Part shown: positions 22,782 to 33,951 of the stretch, piece by piece
How the letters are laid out: each line of letters starts with the position of its first letter
How positions within the stretch are numbered: the first letter of the stretch is position 1
Assembly: GCF_022201045.2 (NCBI RefSeq)
Contig: NC_068560.1
Span: 37,473,001-37,537,000, forward strand
From: Citrus sinensis
Lineage: Eukaryota > Streptophyta > Magnoliopsida > Sapindales > Rutaceae
Length of the DNA: 64,000 bases
Reading direction: 5' to 3'
The notes under the pieces: generated by a model
The model's input: the letters and a program-made list of their open reading frames with translations, nothing else
Told to the model about the DNA's origin: nothing
Database searches by the model: none
Made by a program: the position numbers and the translations under genes

Positions 22782-23811
22782 TTGTTAATAAAGGATAGCT
22801 CTAGTCTGCTTTAGTATACATAGTGAATTCACTTCACTCATATAATATGAAACAAATTAAAATTAAAAAAAAATGAGACACATTAACTCCAACTTTTGAA
22901 GAATATAGATTTTTTTTCTCAAATATGATCTGAAATTATATATTATCAAATACTGATATGTTACAATATCATTAAAAATCTGATGAGAGTAGGCAAACCA
23001 ATAGTATTATTGTGGAGCGTAAATCTAATTATATAATTGGAGCACGCACAGGACGAATCCCAATTATTTTGTCTCAGCGCTCGCAGTGCCCCCCACGGCC
23101 CCACCCCCTTTTTCAGGTCTTTTGGTTAATTCATTTTCATTTTCAATATCAAATACTTTAAATGCAAGGTTAATTCATTTTCTTTATTTTTTTCATTTTA
23201 TCACTGTCATCTACCCAATTGGTTTATACAAATTTAAAATTATCTTTTTTTGTTCTTTTTTCAGATTAATTATTAACAGTACTGGGAAGCTGTTGCTTTT
23301 GAATTTTGTAGATGAAAAAAGTTTAAAGAGAAGAATAGAGATAACAAAACTTCAAAAGAAGTTATTACTAATAAAATTATTTATGTAGAAAGTGAGGTAA
23401 GAAGGGTATAAAAAAATATCAAAAGTGAGAAAACTGTTATAAATTAGAAACGACCTGCAAGATCATAATTTAGAAAAGAAGTGTACTTCTTAAATTAAAT
23501 GGAGTATAACTGAAGAAAAGGGAGTTTAAAAGATACTAGAGGGGTGTTAAGAGCCCGTCTCTTTTAAAATGTACGGTTTACAAATTGAGAAGAGGACTCA
23601 GGTCCAAAAAATTAATAACCGTGACTGCGTAAATAAAGATCTTTCAAACATAGGGCGCCAACCAAATTGCAACGCCGCAAATAATCACAAAAATCAATCT
23701 AAAGCAGTTGCACGTTAGTAGAAAAGTGGAGGCATAGATTTGTGCACACAATCCGAACAGAAGATGAATAAATCGCTCAAACGTTAGTGTACATTTTTAC
23801 CCGAAATAAAT
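22782..23811. other. Intergenic AT-rich DNA
   Basis: A frame open from 23086 to 23388 is made of AT-rich codons and matches no family I know. No other feature seen. Confidence 0.5.
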
Positions 23812-23913
23812 ACTAGTGTACATTTGACAGGCACGAATTCTGCTCGCCAACAAAGTAAAAACACTAGTGTACACTTGGTAGGCAAGCATTTTGCTCGCCA
23901 ACAAAGAACAAAC
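23812..23913. repeat. Tandem duplication of a 51-bp unit just beyond the TRM6 stop
   Basis: Unit 1 (23812-23862) and unit 2 (23863-23913) both read ACTAGTGTACA, then TTG, AGGCA and TGCTCGCCAACAAAG. A partial third copy (GTTAGTGTACATTTTTACCC) lies just before at about 23783. The array lies 30 bases past the TRM6 stop, so it probably falls in that gene's 3' UTR. Confidence 0.8.
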
Positions 23914-23943
23914 AATCAACACAAACAAAGTATGTGAGCATAA

Positions 23944-26900
23944 TTACTGCTTGGAACTGGCATTAGTGGCTGTTCTAGTCCCGCTCAAAATGTAGCCACC
24001 ACATCCACTCATCTGCATGCAAGGGTGAGTTCTTGATGGAAGAACCTGAATAATCATCAAAAAACAAGGTAATCAAACCAATGTCACTCTCCTGTAACGA
24101 AATACGGTCTTTCAATTTTCACTTCTCAAGAAAGATGGTAATTCATAAATTTAGATCAAGACAAATTCCATACACAAGATGAACGAAGAAGAATCAAAAA
24201 CAAAGAAAAATGAACCTGATATTCACGTAGCCAAGGCTCTGAAATTTGCAACCCAATTGCCATTTTCCAAACCTGTAAACTATGCATGCATGTCGCTAGA
24301 GGCTGCAATTGAACAGACGAAAAAGAAAAGCAAAAATTGAAGTCTGAGTTGATCCTCTTGAGTTAAGGTTTCAACCATGCAGAAACAGGAAAATCATTCA
24401 ATTGCAGCCTAGTATGAAGCAAGGTGACAGTCTATATCCACAAGCCCAAAATCTTGGATATTTAGATTGGCACAGGGAAATGGTGAGAACGATAATGAAC
24501 ATGGATAGAAAGATTTAATAAATCCATTCAACCAAAATTATTGTGCATGCACCAGTGTTACTATATTGATCTTTTCTCTTCTTAATAAGGATCTATCTAA
24601 TAATCAAAGTCACATTTGAAACAACAACCTGCAAATACTGGTGATAAATTGCAAATGGAGCTGAATATGATAAAAGTGGCAGGAGATCTTTAACTAAGCT
24701 CCAAGGGTCAAGCTCCGGCGCAACAACTATCATGCTGCAAAACGAGTTCGAAGGTTAGAGAAGTGTTACATACAGTTAGATTAAGAAATCAATTATTCAT
24801 CAACATTAGCTACCTAGAGAAACCATTTTCTTTCCACAACTTGAGGGTTTCTTGCGATGCCTTCTCCCCCACCTTATGGGACTTAGAAATCTTATTTACT
24901 GGAGAATGATTGGCCTCCAAAATAAGATCTGAAACCCCATTTTCAGATGAAAGAGATATATCTTCCATGCTGACTGATGAAGACTTTTGTTCCTGCACAA
25001 TTCGAAGCTAACAGAATTAGATAACTGCAAAAGATAACTACAGCAAACAGTAAGAAGGGCCACTCACATTTGACTGTATTTCCATGTTGCAGGCACTTTC
25101 AAGTTGGTCACTTTGCTCAGAAGTTTCACTTTGACTGGTCACATCATTCACAGAAGCCCGCACAATCCTGTACCAAGAACACATTCAAGTACCACTTAAA
25201 AAAGGGCTGTAGTAGATAAAGGGAGAGTGGGGAAGAAGAGAAGCGATGGGAGTGCTAAGTCTAGAATGGCCACAAAATGGATAAAGACAATCGGATAGAT
25301 TCCAGGAAAGTTGGTTTACAGCTAAACACAATGATGTATAAATTAAAGAACGGAAATAGAATTATAAGATCTATCCAAGTAACACCCATCCTCCAGAGAA
25401 ACAACTTCTTTTACAGTGCACCAATGAACCAGTTTAGATTCCACAAGCTAAATAAATACAAGCATTTAACCTAAAATCTAATAACAAAATGCAACTTTTA
25501 AGAATATAATCATCTGCACCAACTTTTAGACCTAGTTATGCTTTGAAACATGTTTCAGCATATTACTAACTGCTTTCTCCGAGTCCGTAAAGGAACTAAA
25601 AAGATAACATCTCAAGTAGAGGCACTTCTGAATATGACAAAGCTAAAAGAGAGATGTACCTCTTGCATATTTCATTGCTGAAGTTAAAAATCCTCACTAT
25701 ATCCATAGGATACAGTGAATCTCCAATACATGTATTGCACACATAACCTGTACCTGTTCATCAAGAATATTCTTCAGAAACCAAAGTCCATAAAAAAATT
25801 GATCTCATTAGCATGAATGACCACAAAAGCAGAATGCCAGAATCTCCCTTCTGTTGAAGACAATTTGCAAAATTGTTCTTTCAATTTACAAATATATGAT
25901 CAAAATAATGTTAGATGACACAAACGACCCAAGGAAATAATAATCTTCCAAACCTCCTAAGCGTTCTGCCACAGCACCAGTAAGAAGGCCACCAGCCATA
26001 TCCACCACAAGGACATCGGAATTGGCAGCAACATTACCCATTGAAAGCAGAAGAGATAACATATCTACACGCAAGAATCTACATACCAGGCAAACAAGGA
26101 AAAAATAAATTCCACGCATATATTCACAGTACTAATTATTGGATAAATATGAAAGAAACCAACCAACTTTTCCAAACCATGAAGGCAAGACTGGTCCATC
26201 GAAATGGAAAAACTTTTCACTAACATATGCCTGAACTAATATCAAGCAACGTGCTTGGTCCAAATACAAGATTCAAGAACTCAATGAAAAATGACCCCAA
26301 AACAAACAAGTATATGATATCTTGTTTGCAGCCGCTAAACTTCACTGTTCCCTTAGCTGTATATTGAGTCCCGTAATGTCTTTTGCTCTAAGTTCAAACA
26401 CATACAGCCACAAACACTTTGCACAGACAAGTGTGTACAAAGTGATGTGGCTTGAATGGATTGATTAAAAAGTGATAGCAGTTAATTAAAATAATTAGAT
26501 GAGCCTTATGATGCTTTTATCCAACTAATTTCTCATGCAACATCACTTCACACACACTTTGTTTGGACAAAGTGTCTGTATCATTATTGTATTCTCAAAG
26601 AATCTCACCATAATGGTTTGACAAAAGAATATAAACCTAAATTTGGCCTTTCACAAAGATTAACAAATGCATAAGTGAGAAAAGATTACCCAATTCTAGC
26701 TGGATTTTTCTTGAAATATGCCTCACATATGCTGGGGGAAAAAAACGAAAAAAAAGTTACAAAACAGAGGAAATTGAAACGACATTATTCAGGTAATTCA
26801 AGTAAATAAAACCCATATGTATGTGAGAAAATAAAGTTAGGAGTGGCAGGGTTACCTTCGTGCAAAAGGACGCCTTAGAAGGACTTTGGGAGCATACTTC

Positions 26901-27731
26901 TTTTGCTTTTTAAGTTTATATTTCTCCTGCAGAAGGATCAAAGATCAGTCCCCCTCCACACAATAACATAATTAGCATTGACCAAACGTTAAACAAACTT
27001 ACCTGCGAAAATGATGTCTTTTTCTCAAATGTTGCACTATTAGCAATAAGTGCTTCAACAATTTCCTCACCTGTTGCACCCTGTCTGCATGAAAAGTTTA
27101 CCAACATCTGATCAAAAGCTAAATCATCACCCCAAAAAAAAAAAAGGCTTTTAAAGCTCGAAATCAAAATCACATCATGCATTCACCGTCGCATTTCATC
27201 AATATCTTCACCACTTAAGCTCTGAGCTTTATTATCATCAACAATAGCTCGATTGTCCCGAAATTCACCACTTATTTGAGCATCTTCTTTTTCTTGCACA
27301 TCATCTGAAAGAAACAAAAAATCCACATAATAAAAATAGTAACAACAACAGTGAAAATAATTACTGAAATACTATATTTTTTGATGACCAAACCTTCTGT
27401 GGAGGGAATAACCCGAGATAAATTAGGACCTTCCTTTCCATTATCAACTTGAAAGAGAGAACCGAAAGGGCAACCAATTAACGGCTGCAGAGAGCAATTC
27501 TTATTCCCAATTTTCAGCGTCCTGCAAAATCACAAATCAATTAATTAATCAAACTATAGAGATGCATTATACAAAGCAATGACTCAAACAGGGAGATAAT
27601 GTTTACGAGCCGGAAGTGAGGCGAGCGAAAACGAGACGGTCGCCGTCATTTATATCCAGCAATACACTGCAGCCTTCCCAAGTGAGTTGGGCGTTTCGGA
27701 TTGGATCCAATTGAACATTATTTTGTGACAT
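23944..27731 (-). CDS. TRM6: tRNA (adenine58-N1)-methyltransferase non-catalytic subunit TRM6
   Basis: TRM6 (yeast Gcd10) binds tRNA and supports the catalytic partner TRM61 in making m1A58 in the T-loop, in the nucleus. Thirteen exons: 27607-27731, 27394-27521, 27187-27304, 27003-27084, 26856-26926, 26690-26731, 25954-26078, 25660-25753, 25068-25167, 24814-24992, 24629-24734, 24216-24302, 23944-24045; 452 residues. Family landmarks are the N-terminal IRNAQLTWEGCSVLL, GCPFGSLFQVDNG, the RQGATGEEIVEALIANSATF block, EKYKLKKQKKYAPKV, and the C-terminal VLPSRTHPCMQMSGCGGYIL. Residues about 270-330 are a low-complexity acidic/Ser insert, as in many plant copies. The start at 27731 (MSQNNVQLDPIRN) is the first in-frame ATG after the upstream AT-rich leader. 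Intron 6 carries a MITE-like repeat. Confidence 0.94.
26401..26600. mobile_element. MITE-like inverted repeat in TRM6 intron 6
   Basis: The left end (ACAGCCACAAACACTTTGCA) and right end (CTTTGTTTGGACAAAGTGTC) are imperfect inverted repeats of about 45 bases. Both contain CACTTTG and an inner AAGTGATGT-GC. The two ends enclose about 100 AT-rich bases. I could not fix the exact ends or a target duplication. It lies wholly within the intron 26079-26689, so the coding sequence is untouched. Confidence 0.6.
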
Positions 27732-28115
27732 TATTGAATTCTTGTTTTCTTTGATGAGAATCAGAATATTACAAATAACATTTAGAATTAAAGGGAAATA
27801 AAATATTTTCAACTGCTAAAGCATTCCGCCAGGTCCGAACTTCCTCTCGGTTGTGACTTTTTGTAAGTTAAAAACCCTGAAACTAGGGTTTTGCGCGGTT
27901 GATAGATTAACGATGATGGTCCGATGCCGAACAAAAAGTTAAGAATTGAAATTCTAGAATTAATTAATTAATAACCCGCGAAATTCTTCTAAACACCCCG
28001 CAGCAATCAGGAATATTAGGCATAGCGTATTAGTAAAAACTTAGCCCATCTTTATGAATAGCCCCAAGTGACTAGGCAACAGGCACCAAAAAGAAACAGA
28101 AGCTTATGGGCCCAA
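27732..28115. other. TRM6 upstream region
   Basis: Holds the TRM6 leader and probably its promoter. The words AAAACCCTGAAACTAGGGTTTTG (27871 onward) include AAACCCT/AGGGTTT telo-box-like motifs, common in promoters of plant translation-related genes. No further feature seen. Confidence 0.4.
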
Positions 28116-29250
28116 ACTTTTTGAAAATAAAATGGAACTATTAGTCCCCCCAAACAACTTTTAAAACCCCTTTTTCCTCAATTAAACCCATTAAAATATC
28201 AAAATTTAAAATATATATATAAATTTTTTAACAGCCCACTTATTCCCAAAATAACCCTATTTTGTAAACCCTAGTAATTATGCAAACTCTAGTAATTACG
28301 ATACCATAACACCACACTTGTTCCCAAGCAACTATTGAACTGTCATCTATCATTTTATCTGCCCAACAAAACAACTAATCGCAATCTTTGGTGGCTATGA
28401 CTTGACAACGTAATTACACAATAATCAATGCATCATCACATTAGAAAGAGTTTCACAGCTAGTGATTAAGTTATGAAAAAAGTAACTGTGATGTGATAAC
28501 ACACATTTATTCTTAAATTCTATGGATAATAGTTACCGTTATCCATATAAAGTTATCTATCATTTTAGATGTGTTTAGAATTAAAGTTGAATAGTTATAA
28601 TTTAAAAGGTTCAATACTAAAATATTTGGTAAAAATTAAATGTTGAATTTGAAAGTTATGTTAATAAAATTTTTTACTTATATAGTTGTATGATGTAAAA
28701 TTTATTATATATTTAATTATTTTATTAAAATTATTATTTAAATTTTATATTTATCATATATTATTAATTTTTATTTTGTAGTTAAATTTTTTTTTTTACA
28801 ATAATTATAACTTAAAAACTATAATACCTCAATTCAAAACAAAATCTTCATCTACCTAATAAAATTAAGGGAGGGTCTAAGTTATGTTTTAAGTAATTTA
28901 TGCCCTCTCACAACAACAGTACTACTGATGGAACAGAATACTATTACTGTGAGAAGCCTAAAATCAAAGATCTCAATCTTTGATAGCTATGATTTGACAT
29001 CGTAATTACACAATAATGAATGCTATCATTACATCAGCAAGAGTTACACTGATGTTGCTATGGTTTTTGGGGTTTAACAATAGTCTTCTGTTTTTTTTTT
29101 AATCAAATTAGGTTATTTTGGGAACAATGGGATGTTATAAAATTATTTACTTTTTTCTTGTAGTATATTAATAAGGTTGATTGAGAAAAGGGTTTTAAGA
29201 TTTGTTTAGACAGGTGCTAATAGTTCCATTCTCAAAAAAAAAAAATTGAT
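28116..29250. mobile_element. Inverted-repeat transposon (MULE-like) with a nested hAT-like MITE
   Basis: The left arm from about 28122 (GAAAATAAAATGGAACTATT) and right arm up to about 29233 (AATAGTTCCATTCTC) are imperfect inverted repeats of about 130 bases. Both arms share AAAACCC(C)TTTT-TCAAT and TTCCCAAAATAACC. The interior also holds two similar blocks around CAATCTTTGGTGGCTATGAC (28383) and CAATCTTTGATAGCTATGAT (28974). I see no clear target duplication, so the superfamily (MULE by arm length) is inferred. An AT-rich MITE-like unit occupies about 28571-28841. Confidence 0.65.
28571..28841. mobile_element. hAT-like AT-rich MITE nested in the inverted-repeat element
   Basis: The left end GTGTTTAGAATTAAAGTTGA and right end CTATAATACCTCAATTCAAA are imperfect inverted repeats. 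The unit is about 270 bp with no coding sense. The left part matches the fragment at 1688. Family is inferred from end sequence; no duplication confirmed. Confidence 0.5.
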
Positions 29251-29339
29251 CGGCCCATTTTGCACGCTCCTCTGCTATTGGATGACTAACCTTTACAATA
29301 CAATCATAAATATGTTTGAACCTCTCCTATAAGATCTAT

Positions 29340-29395
29340 AATGCAGTTTGGGTGAACCTCTCATGCCCTTTTGAGGGCATGAGTTTGAGTCATGT

Positions 29396-29426
<31 letters not shown>
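29340..29426 (+). repeat. SINE-like sequence ending in a 26-base T tract
   Basis: The words GGGCATGAGTTTGAGTCATG resemble a tRNA-derived B box (GGTTCGANTCC) and are followed shortly by an uninterrupted run of about 26 T at 29401-29426. tRNA-derived plant SINEs often carry such a head and T/A-rich tail. No target duplication confirmed, so low confidence. Confidence 0.35.
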
Positions 29427-29430
<4 letters not shown>

Positions 29431-29466
29431 AAGGGCAAATAACTTAGGCAGACATATAGCTTTCTA

Positions 29467-29690
29467 TTAGTTAGAGCATATTTATGAATTAATGCTCAGA
29501 AGATATTTAAGGAGATAACTTTCTATTAGTTAGAACATATTTACGAACTAATGATCAATAGATATTTAAGCTATACTCAATAGATTTCAAATTAAAAATT
29601 GATTAGTTAGAGCATATTTACGAACTAATGTCGATTAGATATTTGAGATGTGCTGCACTCAACAGATTTCAAATTAAAAATCGATTTTTC
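29467..29690. repeat. Three imperfect tandem copies of a 59-77 bp unit
   Basis: Copies start at about 29467, 29526 and 29603. Each opens TTAGTTAGAGCATATTTACG and continues AACTAATG...AGATATTT. The second and third also share ATAGATTTCAAATTAAAAAT. Period changes from 59 to 77 by an internal insert. Confidence 0.75.
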
Positions 29691-29727
29691 ATTGCTTAAT
29701 TGGTAGTGCACTGCTCCTTTTAGAGGT

Positions 29728-30900
29728 GGGCATTAACCGCCCATAACCCATGGTTTAACTTGAATCAAACCAAATTAAATGGGTTGGGTTGGGTAAATAA
29801 TAAAATTGCATAAACCATTTAGGCATGGTTTGGGTTTGGCTAGTCCATTTTGTTACTCGGAGTTGTTTGCATGGTGATTTAATCTGAACATTTGTTTCTT
29901 TTGAAAGATTCCAATTCCGGATTATGAAGATATAAGGATTTTGGGATTTGTTTATTTATTATTCTTGTTATTATTTTGTTTTATTTTTATTTTATTTTAT
30001 TTTGTCTCTCTACACCTTTATCTGGTTTTCAAAAGCATTAATTCCCTGAAAATTAGGCTAGTCATGGAGGCAAATATTCAACTCTCCGCGGACGCTCGCG
30101 TGGAGGTATATCTTTTTCCATAGTCCTCCTCTAAAATCAACCACTATAGTTAATTTTTTTATTGCTAATTTAGATATTGTATTGTATTGTATTGATTTTA
30201 CACTATTTTTTGGCTACGATTATACATTATCGCGCCTCTAAGAGGGTCCTAGAAGCACAAGGAATTAAAAAAAAATGGTTGAATTTCTTGATATGAGCCA
30301 GCTTATTAATTTTATAGTACAATACGCAGCTGAATTCTATTGTTAAATTGTTAATTCATTGTTTTGTGCGCATATTAATTGATAGTTTCATTGACAACTA
30401 AGACATATAGCTTATGTGCCAGTTCTTCTTCAGAAAATTTTTTGATTAGTAAAACTGTTATTCGATTGTTCAATTGTTAATTTATTTTATTTAATGCAGA
30501 GTCTAGATCGAGTGTACAATGGAAGCTTGGACTTTGAATTGGTGATATTTTTACAATTTTGATATCAATCATGTTCTTAATTGATGTTATTTTTATGATT
30601 TTGTTATGAATCATGTTCTTTTTTAAACTTACTCATCTTTATAACTTGTCCACATTATAATATTTTTTGCTATTTTATTTGCTGGTGAAAGAGCAAACTC
30701 AATTGATAACAATTGAGTTTAAAAAATTAATAGTTATTATAATTATGATATAATTGAATTTACCAAAACAAAAAATGTTTTAATAATCAAATTCAAACTG
30801 ACCCCAATTGAGTTGGTTTAAAAATATTTGGGCCAGTTTGTGTTGGACCCAGACCTTTATGGTTTATTTTGGATTGGGTTTTACAAAGAGACCAATAGTT
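29728..30900. mobile_element. hAT-like repeat fragments with GGGTTGGGT subterminal words
   Basis: The left part (29728-29860) holds GTGGGCATTAACCGCCC, AAATGGGTTGGGTTGGG and TAGGCATGGTTTGGGTTTGG. The right part (30800-30895) holds GGGCCAGTTTGTGTTGGACC and TTGGATTGGGTTTTAC. Such words are typical of plant hAT subterminal regions. I do not see matching terminal repeats, so the boundaries are approximate. Confidence 0.4.
30064..30541 (+). pseudogene. Two exon-like islands of unknown origin inside hAT-like DNA
   Basis: An island at 30064-30105 reads MEANIQLSADARVE and is followed by a donor-like GTATAT. A second at 30500-30541, after ATGCAG, reads SLDRVYNGSLDFEL and is followed by GTGATA. Both are in phase 0 and clearly less AT-rich than their surroundings. 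I do not recognise the protein. It may be a captured or decayed gene fragment, or chance. Confidence 0.25.
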
Positions 30901-33900
30901 TCCAACTTCTTGATTCAGCTTTATTTCATACCTTAGCTCAGTTAGTGTTGCATTCTTTAATTGTTTTTGAGCTACTGTAATGTTTATTCGTAGGTGTGAG
31001 GCTTATTATATCTCTCCAACTTGTGTTAATTCGAGACTCATTATATCTCTTAATTTGTGTTGTTAAGTAATTGAGTGATTCTCAATTCTAGTAAGTTCAT
31101 TAGTGGATTGAGATCCGGTACTAAGCTAACGTTTCCCTCAACTTTTAAAGAATCTATTTATTTATATTTATTCTTATTTACAATAACTTGTTAAAATTGA
31201 TTTTTTTTATTCCCCTCATTTTCTCTTGACTAATAAAATATCCTTTTTGTAATTACTTGTTTATTTTCTCGCCCAAAATAACAATTTTATGGACTACAAA
31301 AAAATAAATTGATAACCCCATTCCTTTCCTACCACCATCAAAGGAAGAAGTTTTTTTTCGGCCGCTGAAAATAATAAGAATAAAAATATTTTTTGAATTT
31401 TGTGGAAACCTTTCTTTATAATCTTTCTTCCACTTATGTGAAGATGAAGATATAGACCATTAAGGAGAAATAAAATATAAAAAAAAATACTCAATCCTAC
31501 CAAAATTGAACCTGGAACTCAGTGAACATTGAATTGTGAAACAACACTCGTAGCGATAATTCTCCCCCCCCCCCCCCCCCCTTTTATGCTCACTGAAATC
31601 ACAATCTAAAAACTTTCACAAACCCACCAAGAAGTGAATTAATTAAGAAAAAAGACAAAGTTTTTTTTTTTTCAGCTTAATGAAGTCGTAATCTAAAACC
31701 TATTACTTCAAGCCTTTCCTTCGAGTGGTGGCTGGCCTGTGCTAAGATATTTTGCGGCTGTTATGCTTATGACTTGAGACCGGTGTCTGGGCGATAAACG
31801 TTGAGAAAAACGCTGTCTTTTATGGCTGACCAAAGAGGGAAAAATAATGAAAATAAATTTTAGCCATTGAAAATAAAAAAAATGCCGCATTTCACCATCT
31901 CTTTAGAACCTGAGAAAATATGCTAACACCGGATCGAAATCTATCTACTAACGGTGGTGGACTAATCCTATCATTCGAACATGAGTGGCCAAGTAACAGC
32001 AGTCAAATAAAATCCCTCACATGGGCTCTAATACAAAAAACAATGACAAAATTTCAGATATGTACTAATGTACACAACAGGTCTAGGTTTAGCTAAGTAG
32101 CTGGCGCACATGGCCTTAAATTACACATAACAAAGGATTTATTTATTTTTTTTTGTAAAAAAAAAAAATAACTCAGGCACATGTTAAAACTCGAACTCTA
32201 AACCTGAGTTTTAGGTAGGCCACTCTTTACAATTAGAGCTAGGCCTTAACTTCAAAATAAAAAATGCAAAATGCAAATTTATGATCTATATGTTCGTGAG
32301 GCAGTGATTTTTTTATTCACAGATTATCTAGAAAAATAAAGGTCATATAAATACATCTAGATCGATTCGTTCGCTAATTTGCCCAGTACGAATTTGAAGA
32401 AATACAAGCTGTAATATATAAAGGATTAGGTTATTTTCAGGAATAAATTATATATAAAGGATTAGGTTGTTTTCAGGAATAAATTATATTTCTGCTTGTA
32501 CTTTACGAAGCTATAATTTTATTTATTTATTTGGTGGGTAGTGCTTGGTATTTGTTTATGAATGGCACCATAATGGTCTAATGGATCAGATCGAACTAAG
32601 GTGATCTGGTTCCCTAAGTTGGAGACGACAAGGAGACGCACGGCATTTCAATATCTTTGTTAATCGAATGGTTGGCCAAATCTATATCTGACTTCTAGCT
32701 AACTAACCTCGATAGATTCTTTATTTTTTAAATCCTATTTATAAATAAGAGTTTACATATAATTCTAATAAATTATTTATGACAAGTTTGTGCGAGTCAT
32801 CAAGACAAGTTGCTGGGTAGAGTTTAGGAATTGAATAGTTTTTTATTGGCTAAATTACCAGACCTAGGCATTTTTTAATTTAACTACTGTAGATGTTATG
32901 TCAGTAGTATCTGTTCTATTTTTTCTCTTAGCCTTCATTTGATAAGTTGTTGTAAGTTTTCAATGAAATCTTTAACATTATATTAAAAAAGTTCATAATT
33001 TATTCGAGTTTAAAAAAATTCTAATAATTGATGAATAAGAGCATATAAATCTTACAATATAAACGAATCCTGACCTCAATTCAAACAATGAAATTGTCAC
33101 CGACTGTGCTTTCCATCGCCAGAACTGTTTGATAATTGCATTTTGGAGTCATCCAGAAACTTGATAGAGAACCAGTGGGGAAGAAAAGGAAGTAAAGATA
33201 TTTTTAATTTTGTGCAGAGAAAAAAAATACAGCGAGAGACATTGAAAGTCGCAACTTGGAACAGAAACCCCAATTCCTTCTACATGTCTCTTTGGCTGAT
33301 GCCCTTTATCTTTTGCTAACTCTTGGAATCTGGAACCATGTACACATCATAACCATACACAAAAATAATTAACCTAATTGTCCACTACTAGTTTTCTTTA
33401 TATACCCGAAGTATTTGACATTTGTTTCACTCAAAATATGCGATTTCATGAGAATAGAATTAATCAGAGAAGAAAAAAAAAGAATTATCAAAAAGAAAAA
33501 GATAACATACAAGAGAATAACACCAAGAAAGACAGCATATGAGCATGTTATGTGTTTGTATGATAGTTATCGGTCCTAACACGTAACATGCACTAGTATA
33601 TGTCATGAATCATGATCATCTCTAGACCAAAGCAACAGAACGAACATAAACCGCATGATGGAACTTGTTATACACCATTGACCAGGTCAAAAGTAAAAGC
33701 CAACTATTCAAGTTGTATTTATTGTGGAAAGCTTCCCTGGCTTGTGCAAGACAAACACAGAAGTTAATCAAAAAGCGGAGTGAAATAAATGGAATAATAA
33801 ACAAAGCGAGACGCCGAGGCCCACCTCACCATCGTCATTTCTGCCTCCTTATTACAGTCTAATCTTGTATCCTCCTCCGTTACAAAAAAGAAACGCTAAG

Positions 33901-33925
33901 CTATCTCTCAAGTTTCAAAAGCATC
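30901..33925. other. Long gene-free stretch
   Basis: AT-rich DNA with no supported gene. It holds an 18-base C homopolymer (31564-31581), a SINE-like head on the minus strand (about 32145-32245), and a tandem pair of about 36 bp (32416-32488, AAAGGATTAGGTT-TTTTCAG). The part from about 33700 leads into the zinc-finger gene. Open frames at 31294-31503 and 31708-31890 look random. Confidence 0.45.
32145..32245 (-). repeat. tRNA-derived SINE-like head
   Basis: On the minus strand the sequence reads AGGCCTAGCTCTAATTGTAA then AGAGTGGCC, followed by GTTTAGAGTTCGAGTTTTAA and a T-rich tail. The first part is like a polymerase III A box, the second like a B box. That order and spacing fit plant tRNA-derived SINEs. 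No target duplication confirmed. Confidence 0.5.
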
Positions 33926-33949
33926 TCTCTCTCTCTCTCTCTCTCTCTC
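33926..33949 (+). repeat. CT microsatellite in the 5' leader of the zinc-finger gene
   Basis: A run of CT dinucleotides ends three bases before the ATG at 33952. The frame is open through it from 33865, but the repeat would code only for Leu-Ser, so it is more likely leader than protein. Confidence 0.7.
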
Positions 33950-33951
33950 AT

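Noticed and set aside
27871-27893. AAACCCT / AGGGTTT words as possible interstitial telomere repeats
   Set aside because: Only single motif copies, which fit telo-box promoter elements better than a telomere remnant.
33865-33951. Longer N-terminus for the zinc-finger protein
   Set aside because: It would be read partly from a CT microsatellite that is better explained as 5' leader.
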